DNA of 64,000 nt from Amphiura filiformis (Eukaryota > Echinodermata > Ophiuroidea > Amphilepidida > Amphiuridae), in NCBI RefSeq assembly GCF_039555335.1, contig NC_092637.1, positions 9,198,815-9,262,814 on the forward strand, read 5' to 3'. Below the pieces are notes generated by a model. That model saw only the letters and a list, made by a program, of their open reading frames with translations. It did no database searches and had not been told where the DNA came from. The first letter of the stretch is position 1. The number at the start of each line of letters is the position of its first letter. A program made the translations under genes and the position numbers. Shown here one piece after another: positions 1 to 10,619 of this stretch.

Positions 1-192
1 ATAAATATGTTTATTAGTAATGACAGTAAGCGTAGTAAGCAAACAAATCAGGTTTTTAAAATTCTTTTTTTGGACAAAAGGTCCAAATTTTGGGAAGGTC
101 CACTTTTTCGAAATTTGCACCCATTCCCCCCAAACAAATACTGGGTGTGGGCTTGAGTAATGATATTAAAATACATTTAATACATTTTTTAC

Positions 193-1393
193 CTCTTGAA
201 ATGGTTCTTCAGCCTGTTCATAGCATTCTTCATCATTCTCATCATCATAATGATTATGCAGTACATCCTGGTCTACAGGGTGTGTTTCAGCAGGGATGTC
301 ATTCTCCACAGATACCTTTAATAGGTTCAGTTTCTGGACATGTTTACGGCAGTCAGCTCCTGAGCCACGCCCATACTCCTATTCACACAAAAATAAAATC
401 ATAAGACACAAACTGGGCAAAATTAAAATTCATTAATTGGGCTGTTCCAGTTGAAATCTATGCATAAGTAATTGAAAATGTTAGAATACTGCTTAAATGG
501 AAAAAAAAAAAAACATGGGTGGGGATGTTGGACTGCAACCTTGGCGAAAAAGGTTGCCACACCTGAGCGTTCATTGGCCAACATCCTTCCCCGCTCCCCA
601 ATTGCAATGTTGATTTGGACAAAATCGTCATTGTGTCTACATTTCAGTCTCCCAACATTGAAAGATGGGGGTGGGGGGGGGGGGGGGGGAAGGGGAAGGG
701 GAGAGTCTAAATTGAGTGTGCATGCATTTTTGCAACTATTATACAAAGATAATGCGGTACTGTGACATATATTTACCTCTGGCGATTGCTTTATTTTAAC
801 ACCAGCACGGGCTGGTGTGGCAACGAATTTCCGCCAAGGTTGTGGGACTCTGTAAAACTACCCGACTAGACACCAATTTTGACAAAAAACAGACCCAAAT
901 TTATACCATTTAAAAAAGATATTTTTACAAATTTTGCTTTAAAACAATGAAAAATTACATGTTATTTTAGAAAACTTTGGAAAAACTCAACACTCTTTCT
1001 TTCACATCCCCTTACCCCTTTTAATTTCTACTAAGAACCCCCGGGTGTCTTACGCACAGTGGCTTAGATTTCTTTTTGACATGGGGGGATGGGGTTGGAA
1101 AAAGTCTTGAAGTATAGTGAATCCAAATATGAGGTAGTAGCCTAATTTGGTCAGAAACCCATATTCAGGTGTTAACATGGGGGTGGATGATTGTATGGAC
1201 CACCTCCCCTGACAAAATATTGGGGGATAAATCCCCATCCCCGGATTTACGCCTATGCTTACGTATGTAGTACCTTCTTCAGTGACTGTTTTTCTCCACA
1301 CATCTTACACACCCATTTTGGGACTTTTTTCACTTGCTGCACCTGGAAGACACTGCAGGCATAACAGCTGGTAACCATGAATACTTGTGGCAT
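193..1393 (-). CDS. MRNIP: MRN complex-interacting protein, exons 1-2 (partial gene)
   Basis: Two coding exons on the minus strand. Exon 1 is 1393-1274 (40 codons) and begins MPQVFMVTSC; exon 2 is 378-193 (62 codons). The 895-bp intron is phase 0, with donor AAG|GTACTA and acceptor gaatag|GAG; exon 2 ends GAG|GTAAAA, so the gene runs off the left edge. Exon 1 has two Cys pairs (C10/C13 and C29/C32) around QVQQVKK and ends GEKQSLKK. Exon 2 opens EYGRGSGADCRKHVQKLN. This is the conserved N-terminal domain of MRNIP (human C5orf45), whose human version reads similarly across the same region. Known role: a nuclear protein that binds MRE11-RAD50-NBS1 and supports the DNA double-strand-break and replication-stress response. 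Exon 2 turns acidic after the domain. A later Met (MVTSC, 1378) is an alternative start, but MPQ is my recollection of the usual N-terminus. The exon order and phases make a live gene likely. Confidence 0.88.
379..1273 (-). other. MRNIP intron 1
   Basis: Non-coding, with phase-0 splice sites at both ends. It holds a G-run at 666-690, a short inverted motif near 795-830 (caccagcacgggctggtg) and no convincing exon. ORFs here are low-complexity Pro- or Gly-rich readings of the homopolymers. Confidence 0.7.
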
Positions 1394-1780
1394 TCTGACA
1401 AGGCCTATATGAAGATCAAACCTGTATATGGAATCATAACCAGAAAAGCAAATGTTAGTCAATGTCACCTACATGTATGTTTCAGATGGACATTTTCTTT
1501 GTGTACGAGGCAGTGCCTGTATATGGAATCATATCCAGAAACAGGGGTGTGAGAGGCCACAGACCAAAAAAGAGGACAATGACTTAAAAACGCTGAAAAC
1601 AATGTAAAATCAGAATAAAAACGCCAAATATTGGCTGAAAATAAAAGAAAATGCATAAATTTGGGCAACAAAAAAAGAGGAATTAGCTGAAAAGAGGAAC
1701 TCTCACATCCCTGCAGAAAAGAGACAGCAGCAACTGTTAGTTAATTAACATTAATGTTGTGACCTTTTTTTCCAGATGGA
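1394..1780. other. MRNIP upstream region with short internal duplication
   Basis: This is the 5' flank of MRNIP and may hold its promoter; no TATA or initiator could be assigned. The phrase tatggaatcata(a/t)ccag occurs at about 1427-1443 and 1522-1536. A segment around 1484-1510 (cagatgga, then ttttctttgtgtacgagg) recurs at 1774-2127, where two MITEs split it. Confidence 0.5.
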
Positions 1781-1788
1781 TTTTCTTT

Positions 1789-1939
1789 CAGTGGCGTATG
1801 TAGCGTCATAGGGGCTCGGGGGGTACATGCCCCCCAATTGATCTGAAAATGGCCGAAAACGGCTTGTGCCCCCCATTCAGACCAGGAGCCCCCAATCATG
1901 GTCGGTACCCCCCATATGATGACCCACGCTACGCCACTG
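1789..1939. mobile_element. hAT-like MITE (151 bp)
   Basis: A short element with inverted ends, cagtggcgta at the left and tacgccactg at the right, flanked by an exact 8-bp duplication ttttcttt (1781-1788 and 1940-1947). An 8-bp duplication and CAG/CTG ends fit non-autonomous hAT elements. The body is rich in C-runs and has no coding potential. The uninterrupted target is visible nearby at 1493-1500. Confidence 0.82.
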
Positions 1940-1957
1940 TTTTCTTTGTGTAAGAGT

Positions 1958-2119
1958 CAGTGGGGTAGCGTCATAGGGGAACCCCCAATCTATTGCAAAA
2001 ATTAAAAATCCCATAGAAAAATTGCTGAAATACAGCTTGTGCCCCCCGATCAGACCAGTCCCCCACCGACCAATCATGGTCTGTGCCCCCCCAATATGAC
2101 GACCCATGCTACGCCACTG
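1958..2119. mobile_element. hAT-like MITE, sister copy (162 bp)
   Basis: Same family as the element at 1789-1939, starting cagtggggtagcgtcatagg and ending gctacgccactg. Flanks are gtaagagt (1950-1957) and gtacgagg (2120-2127), matching at 6 of 8 bases. It lies only 18 bp from its sister; the paralogous empty site at 1503-1510 reads gtacgagg. Confidence 0.78.
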
Positions 2120-2328
2120 GTACGAGGGGGAATCAAATTTTTTTTGAAATCATCCAGAAATTTTGTCAGTGTAATCACTGGTCCTTATATGATTTTAGTG
2201 CAAAAATGGTTTCATATAAAAGTACAGGGTGTCCCAGAAAAAATTAGCGGGCGAATGAATTTGGACGTAAGTCAAGAAATAAACATCAGAATCAAAAAAT
2301 CTAAACATCAGCATATAGCCCATCTTAT

Positions 2329-2450
2329 TCTTCATTTCATTTCATTTTATTTAGCATTGTGGCCCTAAAGCCAAATTGAGCAATTTTTACATTAATTAAA
2401 AGACATCAAAATATTATAATTTACAAATACAAAATATATAAAAAACAAAT
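2329..2450 (-). mobile_element. LINE 3' end fragment
   Basis: Read on the minus strand, this contains a variant of the hairpin tail GGC..GGGCCAC followed by reiterated AAATG pentamers (2329-2350 on plus). The same tail type closes the LINE copies near 32890 and 60580. Only the untranslated end is present. Confidence 0.55.
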
Positions 2451-5032
2451 TTAAGGTCATGCGCCATGAGCGAATGGTAGTGAGCTTTGGCAAAACTGCA
2501 TTGCTCAATTCATAGTGAACGTGTAGAAGAATTAAAATATCACAGATATACTTTTATAGGTGCTGCGGTTCTTGAGTTACGTTGTAAAGAGGGCTGAAAC
2601 AACAACACTTTTGTAAAACGTACATAACTCATTAACAACAATAAATTAAGCAAGTTTGCAAAGTATACGATTTGTAGAATGAACTTTTGCAAAACATCAA
2701 GGTGTTAAGTTTCAATAAATATTGATCTAGATAATAAAAATCGATTTTTAGGTTGCTTCGACCAACAATACCTCGTCTACCCTTAAACTGATCTAATTCA
2801 TAAACTGTTCATCAAACCCTATAAAACTATATATATCACTGTCAAGCTTAGAGTACCAGGAATATACATGTACACATACAAACAATTGGTCAATATACAG
2901 GGTGCCGCAAATGTCATATAGGGTGGAAAAGTTAAATTTTGGTTAAAAAAGTATAAAATTTTGTTAATCTCTTATTTACTAACGTAAAAATCCTTTTTAT
3001 GCTAAAACCTTTTCAGATGTGCTAATAACATTGTAGGCTTTCAAAAAAGGCCATGTGTTTTAACCTCACTGACTTTTCGTCACACACTGATTTTTGCAAT
3101 TCGCTACACTCTTTCACCTTCAAATGCCCATATTTTTCAAACCATATACCCACCAGCATGATAAAAGTATACATTTTCTGAAAGGAAATTGAACAAGGAA
3201 TCCAACAAAAGACTCAGAAACACTGACAGATGTAAGGTTCTAATGCTACATTTATGTGAATAAGACAAAACATCAACTGACAGTGGTACCGGCGTATAAT
3301 GTCACTAACATTTCTGTGTTACCCCTAGGCCTCTTATTTTATATCATTTTCTAATAGATCAAAGTAATGGCTTTCCTGCAATATATAAATGTATGGGGGT
3401 TATCACTTTTACAACCCTTCAAAAAGTGACCGAAATTGAATTAATTTTTCTTATTGTCTTGGAGAACATTGGCCTATCATATACCCTAAAGCAGCTAACT
3501 ATTTTAACTTTGTACAAAATAAAGGTGTAGATAATAATGTCAGCTTTCTTTTGATACCAAATTTATTGATAAACACTCATTTTTAAGGAAAATAGCAACA
3601 TATTTGCACACCGCCTATGAGGCTCCCAAAATGAAAACTTGGCTTACAGTTTTGTGCAGAGTGCCCTTACCTCCATCACCCCTGCCTTGGCCATTTGGAT
3701 TGAGTCCCATTCTATAGATGTTTAAGATATCTTATTGACACCTTTCCATAATTAATAATTGGTGTTTTAGCTGTCATTTGATACCAAATTTACTATCAAA
3801 TCTATTTTTATTCCAATGATACATTAAAAAACCTAATGACCACAGTGAAAAATGTGAGGCCACTCACCCATTTTAGATGTCGAGTTCAAAGCACATTAGC
3901 TCAAGGCAGTTTATTGTTTCCACTTTTTTACAGAATAAAAGTTTAGATAACAATGTCAGCTTTCTTTTGATACCAAATTTATTGATATACACTAGTTTTT
4001 AAAGAAAATTTCAACATTTGTGCACTGCGAGGCACCAAAAATGAAATTTCCCATTGAGTTTGTACATGGTGAGCCGCTGCCTCCACCACCCCTGACTTGG
4101 GTCATTGGATTGAATGCCATTCTGCTTCTGTTCAAGATACCTTCATGCGGGCCTTCATGTAACTTTCCACAGTTCATCATTAATATATTAGCTTTCATTT
4201 GGAACCAGATTTATTGCCATAGCTTCTTTACTTTCAAAGATACGCTCAAAAAACAAAACGCTCATAGTGAAAAGTGTGACACCACCATGCACCACCCTTT
4301 TTGGGTGTTCAGTTCAAAACGCATGGCCAAAAAGCAAACATGTAAGGATGAGTTATGTTGCCTTACTGAGATACAGGGTGTTCAAAAGTCGTACATAATT
4401 TTTATAACATTATCAATCAAAACTTTTTTCCTCCAGGCAAAACACAAAAACCAGTGGCATATTTGAATTCCTCATCTAATTTCCATCAAGAAAATGCTAA
4501 CTTTCACAGCAGTAGGGTAACTCCTTCAAGAAAAATGATAGTTAGAACATTTTCGGAGCATAAATAAATACCTAGTACAGTAACGTATCTACATAATGGT
4601 ACATAAACCATCTTGCTGGGTTACAGTAAAAAATATATTTGAGAGTCACCAAAAAACAATATATACTTATTAACACATGCCTCATCCATAGGCTCCTCAT
4701 CCATAGGCTCCGCCACCCCTGACTTAACATCCTTTGATTGGCAATATCTCACAAAGTGTAAATAGTATGAAAGTTTTACCTTCCACAATTTTAGCCAGAT
4801 AAATTAGCAAGAAAATAAGACCAAAACCAGTTCAGTACCCCTATCCATTCTTGAGATCTGTGACAAAATGTTTGGGAAAAAAAAAAAAATGTAACACCGC
4901 CACCTTTTCCTATAGGCCTATCCCAATTCATAGCGCATGACCTTAAATTCAAATAATTCTTCATCGTATGATACGCCAATTTTATCTGAATCGGTTGACT
5001 GATCGTGAAGAAATGAGTGATTACAGCTGTGG
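2451..5032. repeat. Gene-free stretch with ~410-bp diverged tandem repeat
   Basis: No gene is seen. The phrase tacagggtg occurs at 2896 and 4374, with a related form at 2221 (tacagggtgtcccag), so older element ends may be present. Between about 3510 and 4330 a unit of roughly 410 bp is repeated: 3530-3590 and 3945-4005 share the core gtcagctttcttttgatacc (20 bases), and the following parts (acctccatcacccctg, then acctccaccacccctg) keep the same order. A further remnant lies near 4700-4730. The 148-codon ORF at 4020-4466 is a reading of this repeat and resembles no family I know. Confidence 0.6.
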
Positions 5033-5411
5033 CTGTGCAATAATTATGAGCCCTCTAAAATTTCCGAACAGCTCGCCATAAATCGCTTGCCCCCCCCCTC
5101 GGCCCGCCAAAAATCCTTTGCCCCCCTTGCACATGCCAAATTCAAGGTTGCACATGCCAAATTTTTGGGATCACAATTTGCAAACCTTGAATGGTCTATA
5201 TACATGTTGCGAGTGCAGCGAGCAGAAAAATTTGCATATTTAAGCGTTTCCATATGGTTTCCTAAGCCTTTTAGAGCGTTTTATTTAAAAGCTGCCCCAA
5301 GAATGTGTGCCAAAATTGCTTGCCCCCCCCTCTCTTGCCAAAATTGCTTGCCCCCCACTTTCGCTCGCTAAAATTTCTTGCCCCCAGGGGCTCATAATTA
5401 TTGTACAGCCC
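5033..5411. mobile_element. Palindromic MITE with cytosine-rich body
   Basis: Inverted ends: gtgcaataattatgagccc at the left and ggggctcataattattgtac at the right. The body repeats phrases such as gccaaaattgcttgcccccc. Target duplication is unclear, possibly acagc. A related half-end is present at 12462-12488 (ttatcgcacagcccc). Confidence 0.68.
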
Positions 5412-5594
5412 CCTAACAGCAACATATGCATCAATTCACTTCATTCCAAGTTAAAAAGAAAGATCATTCAAACTGTCAGTCTGTCAATGGGCTTATATTT
5501 TGTTTTGTGAAATCCTTTTCGTTCTTTTTAAACAATCTGTTTCTTGCAAAATATTTATTAGGTTTTGTTCAGCATCCATGCATGATTTGCATTA

Positions 5595-5970
5595 GGCCAA
5601 GGAAAGTCGATTTTGAGTTTCCCGTCAGCCGCCCTCACTTCATTTTCTCACCCTCACTTGAATTCATTATGGTGATTTTCCATATTTGCAAAAAAATTAT
5701 GAATATCCCTTTTATTTTTTGTGGAAAAATCAAAATCAAAACATACATTTTGCTGTCAACCTTGCAGACTCTTTGTAATATACTTTTGAATCTCATTTGG
5801 CATGTTTGGGTTAAACATCCATCTTCAAGTGAGTGAGCAGCAAATAACAACACATTTTACAAGCGTGTTGGTCATAATGAAAGGCAGACAAATAATGAAT
5901 AATGAAAAAGTTACCTCACTTGTTTTCAGAAATTATGTGACGGGAAACTCAAAATTGACTGTTAGGGGCC
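5595..5970. mobile_element. PIF/Harbinger-like MITE, TTA target
   Basis: 376 bp with TTA on both sides (5592-5594 and 5971-5973) and inverted ends of about 33 bp that start GGCC and contain TTTTGAGTTTCCCGTCA. GGC ends with a 3-bp TWA duplication fit PIF/Harbinger. A second copy in opposite orientation lies at 46862-47265. The 136- and 72-codon ORFs inside are chance readings. Confidence 0.82.
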
Positions 5971-6047
5971 TTATATAAATCCATGACCATCAATCAAAGT
6001 GCTCCAAAAACAAGAAATAACATGGGCCTATGCATGTTAACTATAAT

Positions 6048-6250
6048 GCAGGGTCGGATCCAGGAATTTTTGATAAAGGGGGCACCTTTTGGCCGACGAC
6101 GAAAAAAATGTGTTAAAGGGGGTTACCCCCTCGTAAACTCAACGGTTTTACTTGCTGCTCATGGCCGAATTGGTTCTTTTTAAAAAAATTCTTAAAGGGG
6201 GGTAACCCTATTGGTTTTGGATATGAATTGTCTTAAAAATTACATAATAA
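6048..6250 (+). repeat. Dispersed-repeat end fragment
   Basis: Starts cagggtcggatccaggaatt and continues with G-rich text ending near cgccccctttatgc. Similar ends (ggatccgcccctg, aaatccgcccctg) occur at 12222-12240 and 9570-9582. It looks like one arm of a common palindromic repeat; the partner end was not assigned with confidence. Confidence 0.45.
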
Positions 6251-6580
6251 TATCAAATATCGCCCCCTTTATGCTGCTATGTGAAAAAACGAGAGCATTT
6301 TCAGCGTAAATGTGAATAAATAGCTAAATTTGCAATCCAATACCTTGGTATACGTGAATTGCATTCTGGGTAGGCAAGCAACAACAACCATTTCCGTTCG
6401 TATGACGAATTTAATGCTGACATGCTGTACAATCAAAGCCCGGCCCGTATTAAAAGAAAAATATTTGTTTTTTTCGTACCGGTTCAGAAAAAAAAGGAAA
6501 CAAAATATATTTCCCCTTGCAATATGTACATTTCAAATGAATATAAAAAAGTTTGGATTAAAAATGGAGAGGAAAAAAAT
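6251..6580. other. Non-coding stretch, nothing recognised
   Basis: AT-rich. The 99-codon ORF at 6330-6629 runs into the tRNA-like sequence and has no family signature. Confidence 0.5.
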
Positions 6581-6663
6581 ACATCCCGTACCGGATTTTG
6601 AACCAGGTATCTCTCGGGTAGAAACATGAAGCGCGCGCTAACCGACTGAGCTAATCGGCCCGC
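6581..6663 (-). repeat. tRNA-like sequence (tRNA pseudogene or SINE head)
   Basis: On the minus strand there is a good A-box region (TTAGCTCAGTCGGTTAG) and, 30-odd bases later, a B-box (GGTTCAAAATCC) with partial T-stem pairing (CCTGG..TCCGG). The anticodon stem and the acceptor ends do not pair, so a working tRNA is unlikely. It is best seen as a decayed tRNA or the head of a tRNA-derived SINE. Confidence 0.5.
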
Positions 6664-7169
6664 TGCCTCTATCGTGGAAATTTCATAATTAAATACGGCA
6701 CACCGTCTAGACGCGTCTCCTCAGCAGTTAGTGTGGTTCGCTTTTTTCACAGAATGTGTATGACGCGAAACCAAAGTAGCTGTTGAGGAGACTGATATTT
6801 CGAGCTATTTCGTTCATAATTCCCGGCCCAGAAATCCAAAGTATTTACCATTGTTTACAAACTGGTAGCCTGTAAAAGCCGCTGTGTTTCATGATTTCTC
6901 CGAAATACATCGACTTGGAGCGTCAAATTTCAGGATAGTAATGAGAAAAATAGTATCTATTATGTGATACCAAAACCTCATCAACAATGAAAAAAATCGG
7001 GGATGATGCTGTCGATCGGGTTACGGACCTTTAAAATTTTTGTATTTTTAAAGGGCATTTCGTGATCCACAGCCTCATCCCCCACTTTTCCCAAAAAAGT
7101 TGAGATTTTTACACCACTGGATACCTCTGGCTACATAATGTTTATGTACCAAATATTTCTTGCAGATTA

Positions 7170-7724
7170 GGCCAATGGAACTCGATTATTAGTTTCCGAT
7201 TGGATGTTTGAAAAAAAAGGACGAGGTCGCTATTTCATTATTCATTATTCGGTCTCTTTTCATTATCCATTATGTCAACAAAATCAATGATTTTATGAAC
7301 AGCTTTCTCCAAATTTAGGTTCCCCACCAGTACCAAAGTATATATTGTTGATGAAAGACCATCTCAAAACCGGTATTAATGCTTAGATCAGGATCTTTAC
7401 AGACATTTTGCAACAGATTGAAAAAAGATTTGAATTTGTTTTCATTAAAATGAAAAGAAATTTGCAATTTTTGTAATCACTAGAAATATGACGAGGTAAT
7501 CCTTAAATTTCCATTATTTACTACATCCTCTACCCCTACAACTAAGAAAAACTGCTGATTATGATCAGCAGGGGATGTCAGACATTTTGAGAGTTTCAAT
7601 TTTGATTATTTCCATTTCAATTTTCAGATCTTTGACTTTTTTATGAAAATAATGAAAGTTTTGGTCAAATTGAAAAAGTGATGCGGGCGGTCAATAGGAA
7701 ACTAACAATCGAGTTCCATTAGCC
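7170..7724. mobile_element. PIF/Harbinger-like MITE nested in a larger element
   Basis: Ends are ggccaatggaactcgatt at the left and the inverse of ggctaatggaactcgatt at the right; TTA lies to the left, TAA one base beyond the right end. About 555 bp, no coding potential. The ends resemble those of the elements at 47814 and 5595, so they belong to one wider family. Confidence 0.68.
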
Positions 7725-8130
7725 GTAATTCGTTTAGCAAAAATATCGCCAAATTTGAATTTCGTTCTGGTGCACCAGAACGAAATTACAACACATTGTC
7801 TATGTAGGCATGTTCACAAAATTTTCAAGTAGGATATTTCACATGGAAATTATTTTGTTTAAATAGGTGATTATCTAACTTAAAAAATGAGGGGTCAACC
7901 ATGTCTGTAGGTCAAAAATTAGCGAAGTTATGGGCAAATGTCTGTTTTAAAAACTGCACTTTTCATGCGACCATCATTGACAATGCCTTACAATGACTTA
8001 TAATTACTGTACAAAAAAAAGCATGTAATGCATCATTTTTTACCACGATGATCCATTTTACACAAAGGCGATTTTATTTTATGAAATCTAACTTTCACTG
8101 CATGCTGACTTCTGTATCAAGGATAAAGTA

Positions 8131-9190
8131 GGGGAAGGTGGGGCATAACGGACCCCCGGGGCAAAACGGACCCAACGGAAAAATAGGCCTTGGCAATACT
8201 GCCGTCTATGCAAATTATATTGAGGAACACAAGTAGGGGGCCTATGGCCACACAGATTTACAACAAAAATTTGATCTGAAACAATCTACTGACATCCGAG
8301 CAAGATCGAGTCAAAAAATTACAACCTGTCTGACGTAAGATATGTAGATGTTTAATGCGCGGAAATGTTACTTCATTAATATCGGATTCCCAAATAATTG
8401 TGTATATTGTAAACACTAAGGTACTAGCTTTGAGCTGTATGAACTGCATGGCCTATATGCTACAATGTATTATGCATGCAACCTATTCCTAAAAAATCAG
8501 GTATGGGGCAAAACGGAACCCCTAGTGTGGGGCATAACGGAACAGGGTTCCGTTTTGCCCCGGGCATCTTGCCCCACAGATGGGTTCCGTTTTGCCCCAA
8601 TTGGACATAATACGTATTCACTCAAGGAAATGTAGGCGTTATCTAGGGGCCTACTCGAGCATGGTAAACACTTCGCTGAAACATAGGCATATTAAACTAG
8701 GCCTACAGATAGAATTAATGATTAAAAGTTAACTTACTCCACAGAGATGGGTAGGCCTACTTAATATTTCTTTCTAATCAAATATTGGTCATACATATTA
8801 TAGGCCTACTAGGTCTATAAGAAGTTAACCACTCACTCCACAGAGATGGTAGGCCCACTTAATATTGTAACTGAATATAGGCCTACATATAACTAGGCCT
8901 AGGGCCTACCGATGGAACTACTGATATAAGTTTACACACAGGGTGCCGTTTTGCCCCATAGGGGGGTTCCGTTTTGCCCCGATAGTGGGGCAAAACGGAT
9001 TTATTTTTTTGAAAATATTTCTTCATTTTTATAAAAAATTGTAAGATTCAAGTTATATTGGTTAATGGTATATTAAAGGTAAATACAAACTTCAACTGAA
9101 CATATACTTTTTACAGTCATATTACTTATGGTGACGTCGCGTCACAGAGCATCCTCGAAGTTAAGTGTTCCGTTATGCCCCACCTTCCCC
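8131..9190. mobile_element. TA-flanked element with reiterated ggggcaaaacggaacc motifs
   Basis: 1,060 bp with inverted ends GGGGAAGGTGGGG followed by CATAACGGA, bounded by TA dinucleotides (8129-8130 and 9191-9192). Removing it restores a smooth ...aaagtaccaacac... sequence in the outer element. About ten copies of the 16-bp motif ggggcaaaacggaacc (or ggggcataacgg) occur in both orientations near 8137-8171, 8503-8600, 8937-9001 and 9167-9181. No gene. A Tc1/mariner-type origin is suggested only by the TA target. Confidence 0.78.
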
Positions 9191-9503
9191 TACCAACACT
9201 TTTTAGACTACGTCTCCAAGTTTCTGGTGTCCAAATTTCAAATTTTTGTATTTCCCTATGGGGATTACACAGTTAAGCCATTGACTGTGAGCTACTGTGG
9301 ACACAACTTTTTGGATTGAATGTCGCCCTCTATAATAAGCAATGTGGTCGTGGACATGTCTATCTATGGAGCAGTGTAATACCCATAATCATGCATAACT
9401 CGCAAACGCAAAATCGGAATCAACTGAAATTTTGGAAATAAGCTTTTTTCGTGGATATCTACTGAAAATGTCATAAAAATAGGATCACGAAATCCTCCTT
9501 TAA

Positions 9504-10446
9504 GTTACCGGCGCGGCGCCCTTTGCTAGTCAAAAAATAGAGGGGGCGAGAGCCGGCTGCACCCCCCCGTAAATCCGCCCCTGATATGATTGTACAATTA
9601 ATTCACTAAAATTAAACAAGAACACAAACCTTTTCACTCAAAAAACATGTTGACTCCCGGCAAAAAGATTTTTATTTGTCCCGCGGTAGTCAAACACAGC
9701 TCGTAGGACAATAGACTTCTTCCAGTCGTGTTTACGAATGTTGTTATTTGCGAACTACTTTGAACCTGCGACAAAGACAAATGTAACACGAGCTCTACGG
9801 AAGTTGCGGAATTCTGGGAAAATTTTCATTCCATCAAGGTGGTATGCATGAGTGACTTGGACATTAAAATTCTACAAATTTTCGCCACGTAAGTAATATT
9901 TCAACGGCACTAAGTGTTTACAATTTCAGGTAACGTTTAGCACAAGATAATAACTGATGTAAAAAAATCTGAATAGCTGTCTCCGAAGGTGTAAGCTTAA
10001 AAGTTTTGGGCATTTGATCCGGGCATTTGATGGTGCTCCCAGACACTTGTCACTACATGTAGCTCGAGATACTCATAGCTAAAATACAGGTTTACATTTA
10101 CTATCTTACATTATCTTGCTATATTTCAGCTAGAGCTCCAAACGACAAGCTTCCCGGTTTTTTTGGAGAACAATACTGTTACGTAAGATGAAGAAGAAAC
10201 CATACCTCGAGCACGCCCTACTCATTATTTCATTGTTAGGGATGTTCATTAAATTTTGAAGTTCAATATTTTCAGCTGAAAGTTCTTTCATTTGAAAGAG
10301 AATTAAATTACCTAAACAATAAGGGGTCAATCATGTTTCTAGTGCATATACTTTTGAAGTTACAGACAAAAATAGTGTCATCAAATTGCCCAAAATTTTG
10401 TGTGTGAAATTGTGACAGCAGGCACATGTACAATGCACACTACTGT
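9504..10446. other. Gene-free stretch
   Basis: Holds a repeat end at 9536-9585 (gggggcgag...ccgcccctg) and otherwise unassigned AT-rich sequence. No exon or RNA gene was recognised. Confidence 0.5.
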
Positions 10447-10619
10447 CAGGGCTGGAAAAAATGAAAATTTCCCTGGAAGATGATCAAAATTTCCCTTCAA
10501 AAAGACAAATTTCCCTCCAAATTCTTATGTATTTCTTTGTTTAAGGACCTTAATTTCCCTCCAAACTTCCAAATTTCCCGGGAAGGAGCTTCCCACTTTC
10601 CACATTTTTTCCAGGCCTG
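10447..10619. mobile_element. hAT-like MITE (173 bp)
   Basis: Ends cagggctggaaaaaatg and tttttccaggcctg, flanked by an exact 8-bp duplication actactgt (10439-10446 and 10620-10627). The body has repeated aatttccct phrases. A second copy is at 48405-48582. Confidence 0.86.

Larger units (their letters stand above)
7036..9503. mobile_element. Outer palindromic element holding two nested insertions
   Basis: The left end reads tttaaagggcatttcgtgat and the right end is its inverted counterpart ggatcacgaaatcctccttt. The left arm (7045-7140, with ccacagcctcatcccccac) has a second partial copy at 16965-17052. Between the ends sit a GGCC-ended element (7170-7724) and a TA-flanked element (8131-9190); removing both leaves an element of roughly 850 bp. 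There is an internal hairpin at 7764-7785 (tttcgttctggtgcaccaga). Confidence 0.65.

Noticed and set aside
423-765. Pro-rich and Gly-rich ORFs on opposite strands
   Set aside because: Produced by the G-run in MRNIP intron 1.
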